Assembly (NCBI GenBank): GCA_910578185.1
Contig: CAJTPN010000003.1
Coordinates: 62,001-126,000 of the forward strand
DNA length: 64,000 nt
Reading direction: 5' to 3'
From: an uncultured Acetatifactor sp.
GTDB lineage: Bacteria > Bacillota > Clostridia > Lachnospirales > Lachnospiraceae
The position numbers and the translations under genes were made by a program. Shown here in pieces: positions 33,544 through 42,583 of this stretch. Every line of letters begins with the position of its first letter. Position 1 is the stretch's first letter. The notes beneath the pieces were generated by a model, which had not been told where the DNA came from, made no database searches, and worked only from the letters and a program-made list of their open reading frames with translations.

Positions 33544-33755
33544 GACTTTCTTTCACTGCAATTTTTATATTGTACATTTCCGCTGTTGCTGCCAATGATA
33601 ATACCATGTGTTGCCGGCGCCGCCAACAATCCAAAGACAATGCCTGTCAATAAACAAACCAATGCCAACGTCCAATATGTGACCTTTGCCATGGTCACTT
33701 CCCCGTCAAAACATTTCCTCGCCAATCTTTTTAGCGCAATCACAAATACTCCCAT
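33528..33755 (-). CDS. Small membrane protein between T-box and thrS
   Basis: 75 residues from MGVFVIALKRLARKC, with AAAGGAGG 5 bases upstream; an internal start at MAKVTYW is possible. One membrane segment (TLALVCLLTGIVFGLLAA), then a short Gly/Ser/Asn-rich tail. No family recognised. Its place between the T-box terminator and thrS means it is controlled by threonyl-tRNA charging, or is merely carried along. Its 3' end overlaps the third copy of the tandem repeat. Confidence 0.65.
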   Translation of the reverse strand: MGVFVIALKRLARKCFDGEVTMAKVTYWTLALVCLLTGIVFGLLAAPATHGIIIGSNSGNVQYKNCSERKSKKQS

Positions 33756-33857
33756 TGCTTCCTCCTTTCCGATATCACAGTTTCCCGTTGGGTTCACATC
33801 TCTATGAGAGAAACTCCCTATGAAAAAAGAACCAGAAACATACATTTTCTCTCAATA

Positions 33858-34105
33858 TAAAAAATCCCTTGCAACTCTCATTGCAAGGGACGAATCCATT
33901 CCGGATCGCGGTTCCACCCTTCTTGCAGGTCTTTTCTTTTTTAACCTGCCTCTTCATTTGCTCGTAACGGGAACTGCCGGGCTTGATTAGAGCCACTCCG
34001 AGGTGGTCTTCACCGGCCTTCCCGCCAAGCCGCTTTCAGCGCCCAATCAATGGGGCGGCTCTCTCTGTGGCAACTCCTGCCGATTACTTTCCTCATCTTC
34101 GTTTT
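33858..34105 (-). promoter_or_regulatory. T-box riboswitch (probably Thr-specific)
   Basis: On the minus strand the T-box core AAGGGTGGAACCGCG (33921-33907) is followed by the terminator TCCCTTGCAA / TTGCAAGGGA (33890-33881, 33874-33865) and a U-run. Upstream the stem I region contains GGTGAAGACCACC, in which an ACC (Thr) specifier codon fits, and a GGAGTGGCTCTAATCAAGC segment. Uncharged tRNA-Thr would favour the antiterminator and switch on the small membrane gene and thrS. The exact 5' end is approximate. Confidence 0.85.
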
Positions 34106-34231
34106 GTCACTATAATATCATCGCCTATGATTCCCTATCATAATACTTTTTTCCAGAATTGTAAAGTCCTTTTTCTTACATCTCCATTTATGGCATGTCT
34201 GAAAATTTATTGCCTTACATGACAAACATTT

Positions 34232-34762
34232 TTACAGTAATCCCGTTGCAGTCTTTGCTTCCGTTCCGTCCATCAGCCCTGAAATATACTCTTCCACAAC
34301 CTGTCTGCTTAAGTCCAACGCAACCGCCAACTCTCCATATAAATATTCTTCCGCCATATGAAAATACTTGGCATCCACCGCCGTAATCTTCCTCCCCGCC
34401 TGTACTCGCTTTTGCTTTCTCAGGCAAATGGTCTTAATCATTTTTACCAGTTCTTCACAGCTATTTGCCTTGATACACTCTTTGTAGATCTGCTCGGTCA
34501 GTTTCTCATTGACAATCTCCAAAAGCGGAATCTCTGGTATGGCTTCTATCAATTTTTGTGCTTCTTCTCGCCGCAAAACATTGCGTATGGATTCTTTTGA
34601 GGAATCCACCGGGACATAAACCGTGCTTCCTGACAGATACAAAGGCTTCAAAATATAATATTCCCGTTTTTTGTCCACACCGGTAATGTCCAAAGTAGTA
34701 ATGTTTTCCACTTCACAGACGCCCTTATTGCCACAGATGACATAATCTCCTATCTCAAACAC
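34232..34762 (-). CDS. CarD-family transcriptional regulator
   Basis: 176 residues if it starts at the GTG in DFVFEIG (34762; GGAAGG 6 bases upstream); an upstream ATG would add 7 residues. Residues 1-60 form the CarD/TRCF Tudor-like domain (FEIGDYVICGNKGVCEVENI, REYYILKPLYLSGSTVYVPV) that binds the RNA polymerase beta subunit. The helical C-terminal region (RREEAQKLIEAIP) contacts promoter DNA in homologues. Probably modulates initiation at many promoters. A stand-alone gene; 34763-35108 upstream holds no other gene. Confidence 0.85.
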   Translation of the reverse strand: MFEIGDYVICGNKGVCEVENITTLDITGVDKKREYYILKPLYLSGSTVYVPVDSSKESIRNVLRREEAQKLIEAIPEIPLLEIVNEKLTEQIYKECIKANSCEELVKMIKTICLRKQKRVQAGRKITAVDAKYFHMAEEYLYGELAVALDLSRQVVEEYISGLMDGTEAKTATGLL

Positions 34763-35108
34763 AAAATCCCTTCCTTTCCGCATGTTTGCTGACTATAATA
34801 TTTTCTACTAATGTTATAACCTAATTTTAACAGATTTAACCCAAAAATGTCAGTAAATTATATCGCAAAAATACATTTTTGTAAAATATGTCTATATAAG
34901 ACACTTCATTCTTTGTAAATAATACCTAAAAATTCGGATAATCCTCACCGTAAAGTCAACTACTTCACCACAAAACTTGTTCTTTTCCGGTTCCCGGACA
35001 TGTGATATAATGTTCTTATTCAAGCAAAAAGGCGGCCCCATGGCCATCCTTATCATATTCGAACTGTGATCGAGTACCATGAATAAAGTATTTTGGAGTA
35101 TAACAAGT

Positions 35109-36212
35109 ATGAGGCAAAGAAAGAAAAAGAAAATCCGTTTCATCATAATCAGCGTGAGCGCAACGCTCTTGTTTCTCCTAATCCTATTATGGGTTTTCTT
35201 TAGAAATGAACTGCGCTCCCTTATGTCACTGAAAAAATTAGATGATTACGGCATGTATCAGATGATCTATTACGGAGATTACGGATTTGATGAGTTTCTG
35301 GAAATAGGCGCCGCTCACGATTCGGATATCGAAGCCTTTGTAACCAAAAGACTCCTGAAAGGACTGCCAATTAATTTAGGCGTTACCGGAGACGGCTGTA
35401 CTGCTTTTGTTACCAAAAATGAACGCGGAGAGATTTTGTTTGGAAGAAACTTTGATTTTCAATATGCTCCGTCTTTACAGATTTATACCGCACCAAGTCA
35501 CGGATATGCTTCGGTTTCTACCGTTAACCTGGCATTTGCGGGATACTCGGAAAATCATTTGCCCGACGGAGGGGTTTTTGAACGCTTTTTGACATTGGCG
35601 GCTCCCTTCCTTCCCTTTGACGGAATGAACGAAAAAGGCCTTGCGATTGCGTTGCTTGCGGTACCGGAAGCCGCCCCACCATATGACCCTGACAAAGTAA
35701 CGCTGAATACCACCACCGCCATTCGCCTGGTACTTGACAAAGCGGCCACTGTGGAGGAAGCTGTCGAATTGTTAAAACAGTACAATATCTACTTTTCCGG
35801 CGACGTTGAATGTCATTTCTTAATCGCGGACGCAAACGGCAATTCGTCTATTATTGAATATTATGACAACGAAGTACAAGTGATCCAAATGGACGGAGAA
35901 TATCAGATTGCATCCAATTTTATTGCTTATAATGGTTTAAACATCGGAGAAGGCTATACAGAATTTGAACGTTATGATAAAGTCCAAAGCACAATAGAAC
36001 TGAATAACGGTATTCTTGATACGGACAAGGCAATTCTTTTGCTTGCCGATGTAGGCGTTTTAGACGGAACCGTAGACAAATTGCAATGGAGCGTTCTTTA
36101 TAATCTTACCCGTAGAGACGGAGAAATTTTTGCCAATCGAAAGTCAAATCACCGAATCAAATTTTCTCTGAATATGATTCCCGTCCGCTCAGATCATGTA
36201 ACTCTCCCATGA
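35109..36212 (+). CDS. C45/choloylglycine-hydrolase-type amidase with membrane anchor
   Basis: 367 residues from MRQRKKKKIRF (GGAG 10 bases upstream; an ATG at 35079 has a weaker site). A basic head and one hydrophobic segment (residues 10-31) anchor it outside the membrane. The Ntn-hydrolase motifs are present: Cys97 in GDGCTAF, GRNFDF, GMNEKGLAIALL and, near the end, QWSVLYN. Linear amide C-N hydrolases of this clan include bile-salt hydrolase, penicillin acylases and acyltransferases. The catalytic Cys is internal, so maturation by autocleavage would be needed to free it. The substrate is not predictable; bile-salt hydrolases are cytosolic and lack such an anchor. Confidence 0.8.
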   Translation: MRQRKKKKIRFIIISVSATLLFLLILLWVFFRNELRSLMSLKKLDDYGMYQMIYYGDYGFDEFLEIGAAHDSDIEAFVTKRLLKGLPINLGVTGDGCTAFVTKNERGEILFGRNFDFQYAPSLQIYTAPSHGYASVSTVNLAFAGYSENHLPDGGVFERFLTLAAPFLPFDGMNEKGLAIALLAVPEAAPPYDPDKVTLNTTTAIRLVLDKAATVEEAVELLKQYNIYFSGDVECHFLIADANGNSSIIEYYDNEVQVIQMDGEYQIASNFIAYNGLNIGEGYTEFERYDKVQSTIELNNGILDTDKAILLLADVGVLDGTVDKLQWSVLYNLTRRDGEIFANRKSNHRIKFSLNMIPVRSDHVTLP

Positions 36213-36226
36213 TTCTGAAAGTCAGT

Positions 36227-36256
36227 AAACGGCATAGACTATGCTATGCCGTTTAA
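36227..36256. terminator. Bidirectional terminator
   Basis: TAAACGGCATA (36227-36237) with TATGCCGTTTA (36246-36256) is a perfect palindrome between convergent genes, the amidase and the cyclophilin. Confidence 0.75.
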
Positions 36257-36265
36257 ATGATTCAT

Positions 36266-36856
36266 TTAATCAATTACTTTAATACTCTCAATCACTGGCT
36301 GATTCTCCGAAGCCACATTGCCTTCATCATCCAACGCAGGAACCTTTTCACAGATGGCATCCACCACCTCCATTCCTTCCGTCACATAACCAAAACAGGC
36401 ATATTTTCCGTCCAGGTAAAGGCTGTCCTCATGTACGATAAAAAACTGAGAACTGGCACTGTCATAAGAAAGCGAACGTGCCATGGAAATTGCGCCTCGA
36501 GTGTGAGAAAGATTATTTTCCACACCATTGTCCGAAAATTCGCCTACAATATTCTCTTTGGAACCGCCCATTCCCGTCCCCAGAGGATCTCCTCCCTGAA
36601 TCACAAATCCGGATACAATACGATGAAATGTCAACCCATCATAGAATCCTTCCTCTGCAAGTTTCATAAAATTCTCAACTGTTACAGGCGCTACGTCCCC
36701 ATTCAGTTCCACAGTAATCTTACCAAAGTCTTTAATATTGATCTCCACATGATGTGTTCCCACTCCCTGTACTTCCTTCTCATCTTTACCACATGCCGAC
36801 AACAGAAGCACTAAAACGAGTGCCAAAATAACCAGTAATTTTCTCTTCTTTTTCAT
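36266..36856 (-). CDS. Lipoprotein peptidyl-prolyl isomerase (cyclophilin)
   Basis: 196 residues. A lipoprotein signal (MKKKRKLLVILALVLVLLLSAC, Cys at residue 22) places it on the outer face of the membrane. The cyclophilin domain has ENFMKLAEEGFYDGLTFHRI, FVIQGGDPLGTGMGGS, GAISMARS, SSQFFIVHED and ACFGYVTEGMEVVD; the catalytic Arg in FHRI is present. Likely folds exported proteins. Convergent with the amidase; a strong hairpin lies upstream. Confidence 0.92.
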   Translation of the reverse strand: MKKKRKLLVILALVLVLLLSACGKDEKEVQGVGTHHVEINIKDFGKITVELNGDVAPVTVENFMKLAEEGFYDGLTFHRIVSGFVIQGGDPLGTGMGGSKENIVGEFSDNGVENNLSHTRGAISMARSLSYDSASSQFFIVHEDSLYLDGKYACFGYVTEGMEVVDAICEKVPALDDEGNVASENQPVIESIKVID

Positions 36857-36884
36857 CTTTTTTACTCCCTTTCAATTAAATACA

Positions 36885-36925
36885 GGCGTCCCAAAAACCG
36901 CAGCCTCCTGCGGCTTTGGGACGCC
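36885..36925 (-). terminator. Terminator after DUF6033 gene
   Basis: On the minus strand GGCGTCCCAAAGCCGCAG (36925-36908) pairs with CTGCGGTTTTTGGGACGCC (36903-36885), with one bulged base and a GAGG loop. The stem is very stable; the following TGTATTTAAT is only weakly U-rich. Confidence 0.6.
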
Positions 36926-36953
36926 TCCTCCGCTTACGTCGGATCTTTTGTTT

Positions 36954-37673
36954 TTAAACAGTCAGATTAAAATGAGCTCCTACAGGCCCTTGGCTATCTC
37001 CCTTTATGTTATCCCAATCTATCTGACCTATTTTTTTCGCCAGCTCTTCCACAGAAGAAGCAAACACCGTAGTGCGCTTACCGCCCGGCTTAACGGCGGA
37101 GGCACCTCGCTGTTCCTCTCCTTCCGCCTTCTTTGCCTCTTTGGCTGATTCCTTGTTTTCTTCCCGCTGCTTTTCTATACGTTCGCGCTGTTTCGCACTA
37201 CCTTTTTCCAATTCCGCGAAGAAAGAAACCTCTCCGTCCTCACCAAAGACAATTCCCAGCCGGGTCACATCCTCTCCTTTATCTCCCAGCTCCTTCTTCA
37301 TATCGTCCAGCTTGGACTTAGCCTCATCCAGAATCTTCAGATTTTTTTCCTTTACACTTTCGTCTGCAGCCATCTTCTCCAATTCATCACTGGTCAGCAG
37401 CGCGCTGTATTCGCTGGTGCCTCTGGACAGATATTCTGCCGCTTCCTCTTCCGTCTCATAATCTGCCACAATAAAATCCATATCCTTATAAGTTTTTTTC
37501 AAATCCTTCAGCAGATTCTGTGCAGCCTTACTTAAAGTAGGTGTCTTGTTCTCCTTTACTTCACCGGCTTTTTTTGCGTCTGTGATCCCAGTGCTTCTTC
37601 CGCTTTTACTTGTCTGCGACGCCCTTTCGTACACATTGTTCTGATACGCACTGTAGGTTCCAATTTTCTGCAT
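36954..37673 (-). CDS. DUF6033 family protein
   Basis: 239 residues from MQKIGTYSAYQNN, chosen because GGAGGGCAGG lies just upstream. Highly charged and mostly helical; Lys/Glu-rich coiled coil in the last third (QRERIEKQREENKESAKEAK). The central part has DFIVADYETEEEAAEYLSRG and LTSDELEKMAADE. It resembles the DUF6033 family of clostridia, function unknown. No signal peptide; probably cytosolic. The 285 bases upstream (37674-37958) hold no gene. Confidence 0.7.
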   Translation of the reverse strand: MQKIGTYSAYQNNVYERASQTSKSGRSTGITDAKKAGEVKENKTPTLSKAAQNLLKDLKKTYKDMDFIVADYETEEEAAEYLSRGTSEYSALLTSDELEKMAADESVKEKNLKILDEAKSKLDDMKKELGDKGEDVTRLGIVFGEDGEVSFFAELEKGSAKQRERIEKQREENKESAKEAKKAEGEEQRGASAVKPGGKRTTVFASSVEELAKKIGQIDWDNIKGDSQGPVGAHFNLTV

Positions 37674-37958
37674 TTTCCTGCCCTCCATAGCATTTGCCGA
37701 CACAAAAATGTGTCTTAAAATCCGTTTCCTTTTCGTTTCCTGCATTGAAATCTCTCATTGTACTCATATCCCTACATGACAAGATCCCAATCTATCTGAT
37801 CTATATTTCGGCAAATGCTGGAAAAAACTTAACTGTTTTGTCTCTTTTTTTCTCGTACCCAGAATAATACTCAACCATAGCAGCTAAATCTTCCATGCAA
37901 TAATAGTACCTGTTAACATCCTGGAGGGGTACCAATGTTAAAAGCTTCTGCTATTTCC

Positions 37959-38657
37959 TTACGACATATCCGCAAACCCATCGCCAAATATCATCATCTC
38001 CCCTGTCTTCAGGAAATAACATATTCCATGGTAGGCCCCAACTTCATAAAGCCGCAGCAAAATCTCCGTCATCCGAGAATCCATCCTGTGATACACTCTG
38101 AATTTCTCCCATGGCAATCCTGTCAAATACTCTCTTTGTCTTTGATTCAACTCTCCCAGCGTAAACATAAGTTTTTCCGTATTCTCTTCGATTTCTTTGC
38201 CGAAATCGCAGGACATATAAGAATACTCTATTCCATTCTCATGTACCTTGGTCAAAATCAGAGAAATATTCTCTTCCATTTCTCCCTCACCCAGCCATTG
38301 CTTTTTCCAGCATATCGGTGCCACCTCCTCTTCCTCCTCCGCGACTCTCCGAAAGCTGGCCTTTCCGTATTGGTCATACTCCCGCACATAGCTGGCCTTC
38401 TTCTGGTAACTCTTCCCCTGGGGTACATTTTCCCTTTGCCGTCCGCTGCCGGGCTCCTCTAACAAAATCATTCCCGTGTGGACAAAATGTTCCCACACGG
38501 ACTTCTGCACCCTCTCATAAGGGGTGGGAAAATCTAACCGCTGTGATATTTGTCTCACCGTATAGCCCACATCTGCCAAATGACGAATGGCGCCCCCACT
38601 GGCCGCTTCATATGTAAAATCTGCCAATGCCCTTCGGAAATATATATGGTTCTGCAT
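37959..38657 (-). CDS. Hypothetical protein with possible HTH
   Basis: 232 residues. The N-terminal third has RHLADVGYTVRQISQRLDFP followed by TPYERVQKSVWEHF, which looks like a helix-turn-helix. An acidic run (RVAEEEEEVAP) is in the middle, and the C-terminal half is helical with several Tyr and Met. No family recognised. Divergent from the DUF5721 gene. Confidence 0.6.
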   Translation of the reverse strand: MQNHIYFRRALADFTYEAASGGAIRHLADVGYTVRQISQRLDFPTPYERVQKSVWEHFVHTGMILLEEPGSGRQRENVPQGKSYQKKASYVREYDQYGKASFRRVAEEEEEVAPICWKKQWLGEGEMEENISLILTKVHENGIEYSYMSCDFGKEIEENTEKLMFTLGELNQRQREYLTGLPWEKFRVYHRMDSRMTEILLRLYEVGAYHGICYFLKTGEMMIFGDGFADMS

Positions 38658-38783
38658 ATTGCCCTCCTGTCTCCACGATGAACTTTCACACTAAGAATAG
38701 ACTTTGGTTCCGGACTATGATATACTGAATATATAAAAGTGCTTGGCAAAAAGTAATAATCAAATTTGGGAAAGGTAAATACC

Positions 38784-39281
38784 ATGATTGCATTGCAGAT
38801 TACATCCATGAAACAATTTATGAATCAGCTTCTGGTAGCAGATACTTTTGAACCCTTCCTGTTGGAAGAAGCCGTCATAGGCACGGCAAATACCTTCACT
38901 ATTGACGGACATATTAACCGTGAGTTTTATGCCAACGACGACACCCAAGCAGAATCCCTTTACGACTTTCGCCCTTGGGCAGAATTAAAAGGGCTGTGCT
39001 TTGACCTGATCAAAGGAAAACGCACACCCCTGTTTTTTCGATTTGTATTACACCTGATGCCAGAGAAAGCGACTGCCCTGCTGGAAAAGGAGCACTGTGA
39101 TATAGAGGCATCTCAAGTCAAATCCCTCATTCTGAACATCCGTTATGATGGCGCCAAAGCAACACTAACCACTGCTACCGCCTATCACACCTTTCTCCTG
39201 TCCAAAGAACCGGATACTATTTGGGACAAAGCGCTGCAAAAATACCTGGATGGAAAGGGTATCCCTTATGAAGCCCTTTAA
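38784..39281 (+). CDS. DUF5721 family protein
   Basis: 165 residues from MIALQITSMKQFMNQL; AAAGG lies 8 bases upstream. The core includes LVADTFEPFLLEEA, TFTIDGHINREFY and RPWAELKGLCFDLIKGKRTP. A compact soluble clostridial family without known function; its presence supports a Lachnospiraceae origin. It converges on spoVAE with only 4 bases between the stops. Confidence 0.8.
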   Translation: MIALQITSMKQFMNQLLVADTFEPFLLEEAVIGTANTFTIDGHINREFYANDDTQAESLYDFRPWAELKGLCFDLIKGKRTPLFFRFVLHLMPEKATALLEKEHCDIEASQVKSLILNIRYDGAKATLTTATAYHTFLLSKEPDTIWDKALQKYLDGKGIPYEAL

Positions 39282-39285
39282 TTTC

Positions 39286-39645
39286 TTATTTTTTCATCTT
39301 AGACTTAAAAATTAGGCTGGCCAGATAACCAAAGATTAATGCCGCCGAGGTTCCCACCGCTCCTGCTTTAAACCCTCCGGCAAATAATCCCAGCAGTCCT
39401 TTTTCATCCACAGCCTCCTTAACGCCCTTCATAAGCACATTGCCAAAGCCCAGCAATGGCACGCTGGCCCCCGCCCCTGCAAACTCCTGAAAGGGTTCAT
39501 ACCACCCGAACACACCAATCACCGCGCCGGTTACTACCAGAAGAACCATTATGCGTCCAGGCATCATTTTGGTCTTCTCCATCAAAATCTGCACCAGCGC
39601 GCAGATCAGTCCACCCACCCAGAAGGCATTCACATAATCCATCAT
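39286..39645 (-). CDS. spoVAE: Stage V sporulation protein AE
   Basis: 119 residues from MMDYVNAFWVGG, with AAGGTGA 9 bases upstream. Four membrane segments and the family pattern (LICALVQILMEKTKM, FGNVLMKGVKEAVDEKGLLG, FAGGFKAGAVGTSAALIFGY). Part of the inner-membrane channel that moves dipicolinic acid during sporulation and germination. spoVAC and spoVAD are not beside it, unlike the usual cluster, so they must be elsewhere or lost. Presence implies a spore former. Confidence 0.85.
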   Translation of the reverse strand: MMDYVNAFWVGGLICALVQILMEKTKMMPGRIMVLLVVTGAVIGVFGWYEPFQEFAGAGASVPLLGFGNVLMKGVKEAVDEKGLLGLFAGGFKAGAVGTSAALIFGYLASLIFKSKMKK

Positions 39646-39735
39646 TTGACTCACTCACCTTTCCTTCGTCACATGCTGTTTTACGGTTAGTGTCTGTCAA
39701 ATTTCAAAAAATATGTATCACACCCACATTTACTT

Positions 39736-40110
39736 TTAAACCGCTGCTATTACTTCCACCTCACAAAGTACATTTTTAGGCAATGTCTTAACCGCTACAC
39801 AACTTCTCGCCGGCTTTTCCGTAAAATACCGCCCATAAACCTCATTAAAAGCAGCAAAATCATTCATATCCGCCAAAAAGCATGTGGTCTTAACCACTCT
39901 GGTATAATCCGTTCCCGCCTCGGAAAGCAATGCCCCCACATTCTTCATTACAAGCTCTGCCTGAGCTGTAATATCATTTCCCTCCACGTTACCCGTCTCT
40001 GGGTTGATGGGAATCTGTCCTGACGCAAACAGCATACCGTTTGCTATAATCCCCTGAGAGTAAGGGCCAATAGCGGCCGGAGCCTTATCCGTTGAAATTT
40101 TCCTTAACAT
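39736..40110 (-). CDS. ridA: RidA family enamine/imine deaminase
   Basis: 124 residues with the RidA signature: APAAIGPYSQGIIANGMLFASGQIPI near residue 10, VMKNVGALLSEAG, VVKTTCFLADMNDFAAFNEVYG and PARSCVAVKTLPKN with the catalytic Arg. Hydrolyses reactive enamines/imines released by pyridoxal-phosphate enzymes. Full length, single gene. Confidence 0.95.
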   Translation of the reverse strand: MLRKISTDKAPAAIGPYSQGIIANGMLFASGQIPINPETGNVEGNDITAQAELVMKNVGALLSEAGTDYTRVVKTTCFLADMNDFAAFNEVYGRYFTEKPARSCVAVKTLPKNVLCEVEVIAAV

Positions 40111-40282
40111 AATGATCTCCTCTTTTCTTTTATCATATACCTGTTAGTCCTGCAATTCCTTTCCCTTGCTTTTATCTTATCACATTTCCCGTCAAAAACA
40201 GTCAACATAATTATAAAAAAATTGTGATTTTGTTTCTCTTAAACAGTGTACGTTACCAGGGTGTGTCTAAAAACTGCTTTCC

Positions 40283-40564
40283 TCAAGATGTGGAGGATTC
40301 TTTCTCCGGCTCGTCAAACTCTGCAGTCACATAAAAACCCCTTGCATTTTCTACCACCTGCGTAACCACACCTTCCCGACTCATCAGCCTGTAACGGAAA
40401 GGAATATTGGCTGACATGGCAAGGGCAGGATCTATGATATAATAATAATTGCTGGGAAGAACCCCTTCTGTCACAGTAATCTTTTGTCCGGCTTCCAAAA
40501 GTCCCGGCCGTTCCATCTTAAACTCCATTTTACGCAAAATGACCCGCCGCCTTCCTTGAAACAA
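40283..40564 (-). CDS. Conserved hypothetical protein
   Basis: Up to 93 residues; the start is unclear (a TTG at 40564, or a downstream TTG/ATG). The conserved-looking part is GLLEAGQKITVTEGVLPSNY then YYIIDPALAMSANIPFRYRL and RGFYVTAEFDEPE, a small beta-rich protein. No family name known. It stands between ridA and the RNase Y gene. Confidence 0.55.
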   Translation of the reverse strand: MFQGRRRVILRKMEFKMERPGLLEAGQKITVTEGVLPSNYYYIIDPALAMSANIPFRYRLMSREGVVTQVVENARGFYVTAEFDEPEKESSTS

Positions 40565-40747
40565 AATCCTTCTTTAACATAGCGCAAAAAAACAGGACCG
40601 TCAAGGACAAATTCCACGCCATTGCAAACCGGCGGCCTTCCAGTGGATCCCCAACGCTGCCAAACTGAATATCTACCATAAAAAAACGCCGTACATTCAT
40701 CGCACGACGTTTTCTATTCCTATTTAATTTTAACTTAAAATCCAGTT

Positions 40748-42301
40748 TTACTTAGCGTAATCAATTACGCGGCTTTCACGGATGACATTTACCTTAATCT
40801 GTCCAGGATACTCCAATTCAGCTTCAATCTGTTTGGATATATCACGTGCCAACAGAACCATATCGGCATCTGTAATCTGCTCCGGCACTACCATCACACG
40901 AACTTCACGCCCTGCCTGAATAGCAAAAGATTTATCTACACCTTTGAAATTGTTTGTTATTTCTTCTAATTGCTTTAATCTGCTAGTATAGGTCTCCAAG
41001 GTCTCCCTTCTAGCTCCCGGTCTTGCGGCAGATATTGTATCAGCAGCTTGTACAATACAGGCAATCAGGGAAGTGGGCTCAACATCGCCATGGTGTGACT
41101 CTACGGCATTAATCACCGTAGCATTTTCCTTATACTTTTTACAAAGTTCCACGCCAAGCTGAATATGCGAACCTTCCATCTCATGATCCACGGACTTGCC
41201 AATATCGTGGAGCAGACCGGCGCGCTTTGCAAGCCTGACATCCAATCCCATTTCAGCGGCAAGCAACCCTGAAAGCTGTGCCACTTCAATAGAGTGCTTT
41301 AACGCATTCTGACCATAGCTCGTCCTGAATTTCATCTTACCTAATAGTCTGATAAGCTCAGGGTGAATGCCATGCACACCTACTTCCAATGTGGCCGCTT
41401 CCCCCTCTTCCTTTATCATGACTTCTACTTCCCTTTGCGCCTTCTCAACCATTTCCTCAATTCTCGCAGGATGAATACGTCCATCCACGATCAGTTTTTC
41501 CAACGCAATTCTTGCCACCTCACGGCGAATAGGGTCAAATCCGGACAAAATCACCGCTTCCGGCGTATCGTCAATAATCAAGTCAACACCTGTCATAGTC
41601 TCAAGCGTACGAATGTTTCGTCCTTCCCGTCCGATAATCCTTCCCTTCATCTCATCGTTCGGAAGCTGCACGACAGAGATGGTAGTTTCAGAGACATGAT
41701 CTGCCGCACATCTCTGGATTGCTGATACTACATACTCCTTCGCTTTTTTGTCTGCTTCTTCTTTGGCGCGATTCTCCATTTCTTTGATAATCACTGCCGT
41801 TTCATGCTTTACTTCATCTTCAACAATTTTCAACAAGTAGTCTTTTGCCTGTTCAGAGGTTAATCCGGAAATTCGTTCCAGTTCCTGCACACGCTGCTCA
41901 TTTAACTTGGAAACCTCAACCTTGATTTTGTTCAAGGCTTCTTCCTTGGCGGCCAAGCTTGATTCGCGCCTTTCGATGGCTTCGGTCTTCTTATCAATGT
42001 TCTCTTCCTTCTGCTGAATCCTGCGTTCAGAGCGCTGTACTTCGGCCCTGCGTTCCTTGATCTCCTTGTCCAATTCATTCTTGGTACGAATGGATTCTTC
42101 CTTTACCTCAAGGAGCGATTCACGCTTTTTCGCCTCTGCAGCCTTAAGAGCATCATCGATGATTTCTCTTGCCTTGTCCTGTGCGTTGCCGATCGTCGCT
42201 TCCGTTGTCTTCTTATGGTAATTGGAGACGACCAAAGCAGTGACAACTGCGGTCACAACCACGGCACAGGCTACAATTGCAATAACAATCCCTGGTGACA
42301 T
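40748..42301 (-). CDS. rny: Ribonuclease Y
   Basis: 517 residues in the usual order: an N-terminal membrane anchor (VIAIVACAVVVTAVVTALVV), a long charged coiled coil (about residues 30-200), a KH RNA-binding domain (MKGRIIGREGRNIRTLE) and a metal-dependent HD domain (GLLHDIGKSVDHE). The 5' endonuclease that starts bulk mRNA turnover in Firmicutes. It follows recX and recA in the same direction. Upstream 42302-42583 has no gene. Confidence 0.97.
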   Translation of the reverse strand: MSPGIVIAIVACAVVVTAVVTALVVSNYHKKTTEATIGNAQDKAREIIDDALKAAEAKKRESLLEVKEESIRTKNELDKEIKERRAEVQRSERRIQQKEENIDKKTEAIERRESSLAAKEEALNKIKVEVSKLNEQRVQELERISGLTSEQAKDYLLKIVEDEVKHETAVIIKEMENRAKEEADKKAKEYVVSAIQRCAADHVSETTISVVQLPNDEMKGRIIGREGRNIRTLETMTGVDLIIDDTPEAVILSGFDPIRREVARIALEKLIVDGRIHPARIEEMVEKAQREVEVMIKEEGEAATLEVGVHGIHPELIRLLGKMKFRTSYGQNALKHSIEVAQLSGLLAAEMGLDVRLAKRAGLLHDIGKSVDHEMEGSHIQLGVELCKKYKENATVINAVESHHGDVEPTSLIACIVQAADTISAARPGARRETLETYTSRLKQLEEITNNFKGVDKSFAIQAGREVRVMVVPEQITDADMVLLARDISKQIEAELEYPGQIKVNVIRESRVIDYAK

Positions 42302-42583
42302 CTACAGGAGCACCTCCTTATTTTATTTTCATTGTACATTTAACCGCACGACAATTCACTGTCCTGCAGCCCATATAGAATGTATGTACATATTTCCGGG
42401 AGAATACAATCTCTCACTATTCGTTCCCTCGGAAACAGAAAACATTCTAACAAGCATTTTACAACACTCTAATTTTATACTTAAACGCATATAATGTCAA
42501 GTGTAATCCATAATCAGAAATAACTTAATCATTAAAGCGGTTACTATTCATTCCAAAACCAGAAACAGTCCCTGGACAGAGTT

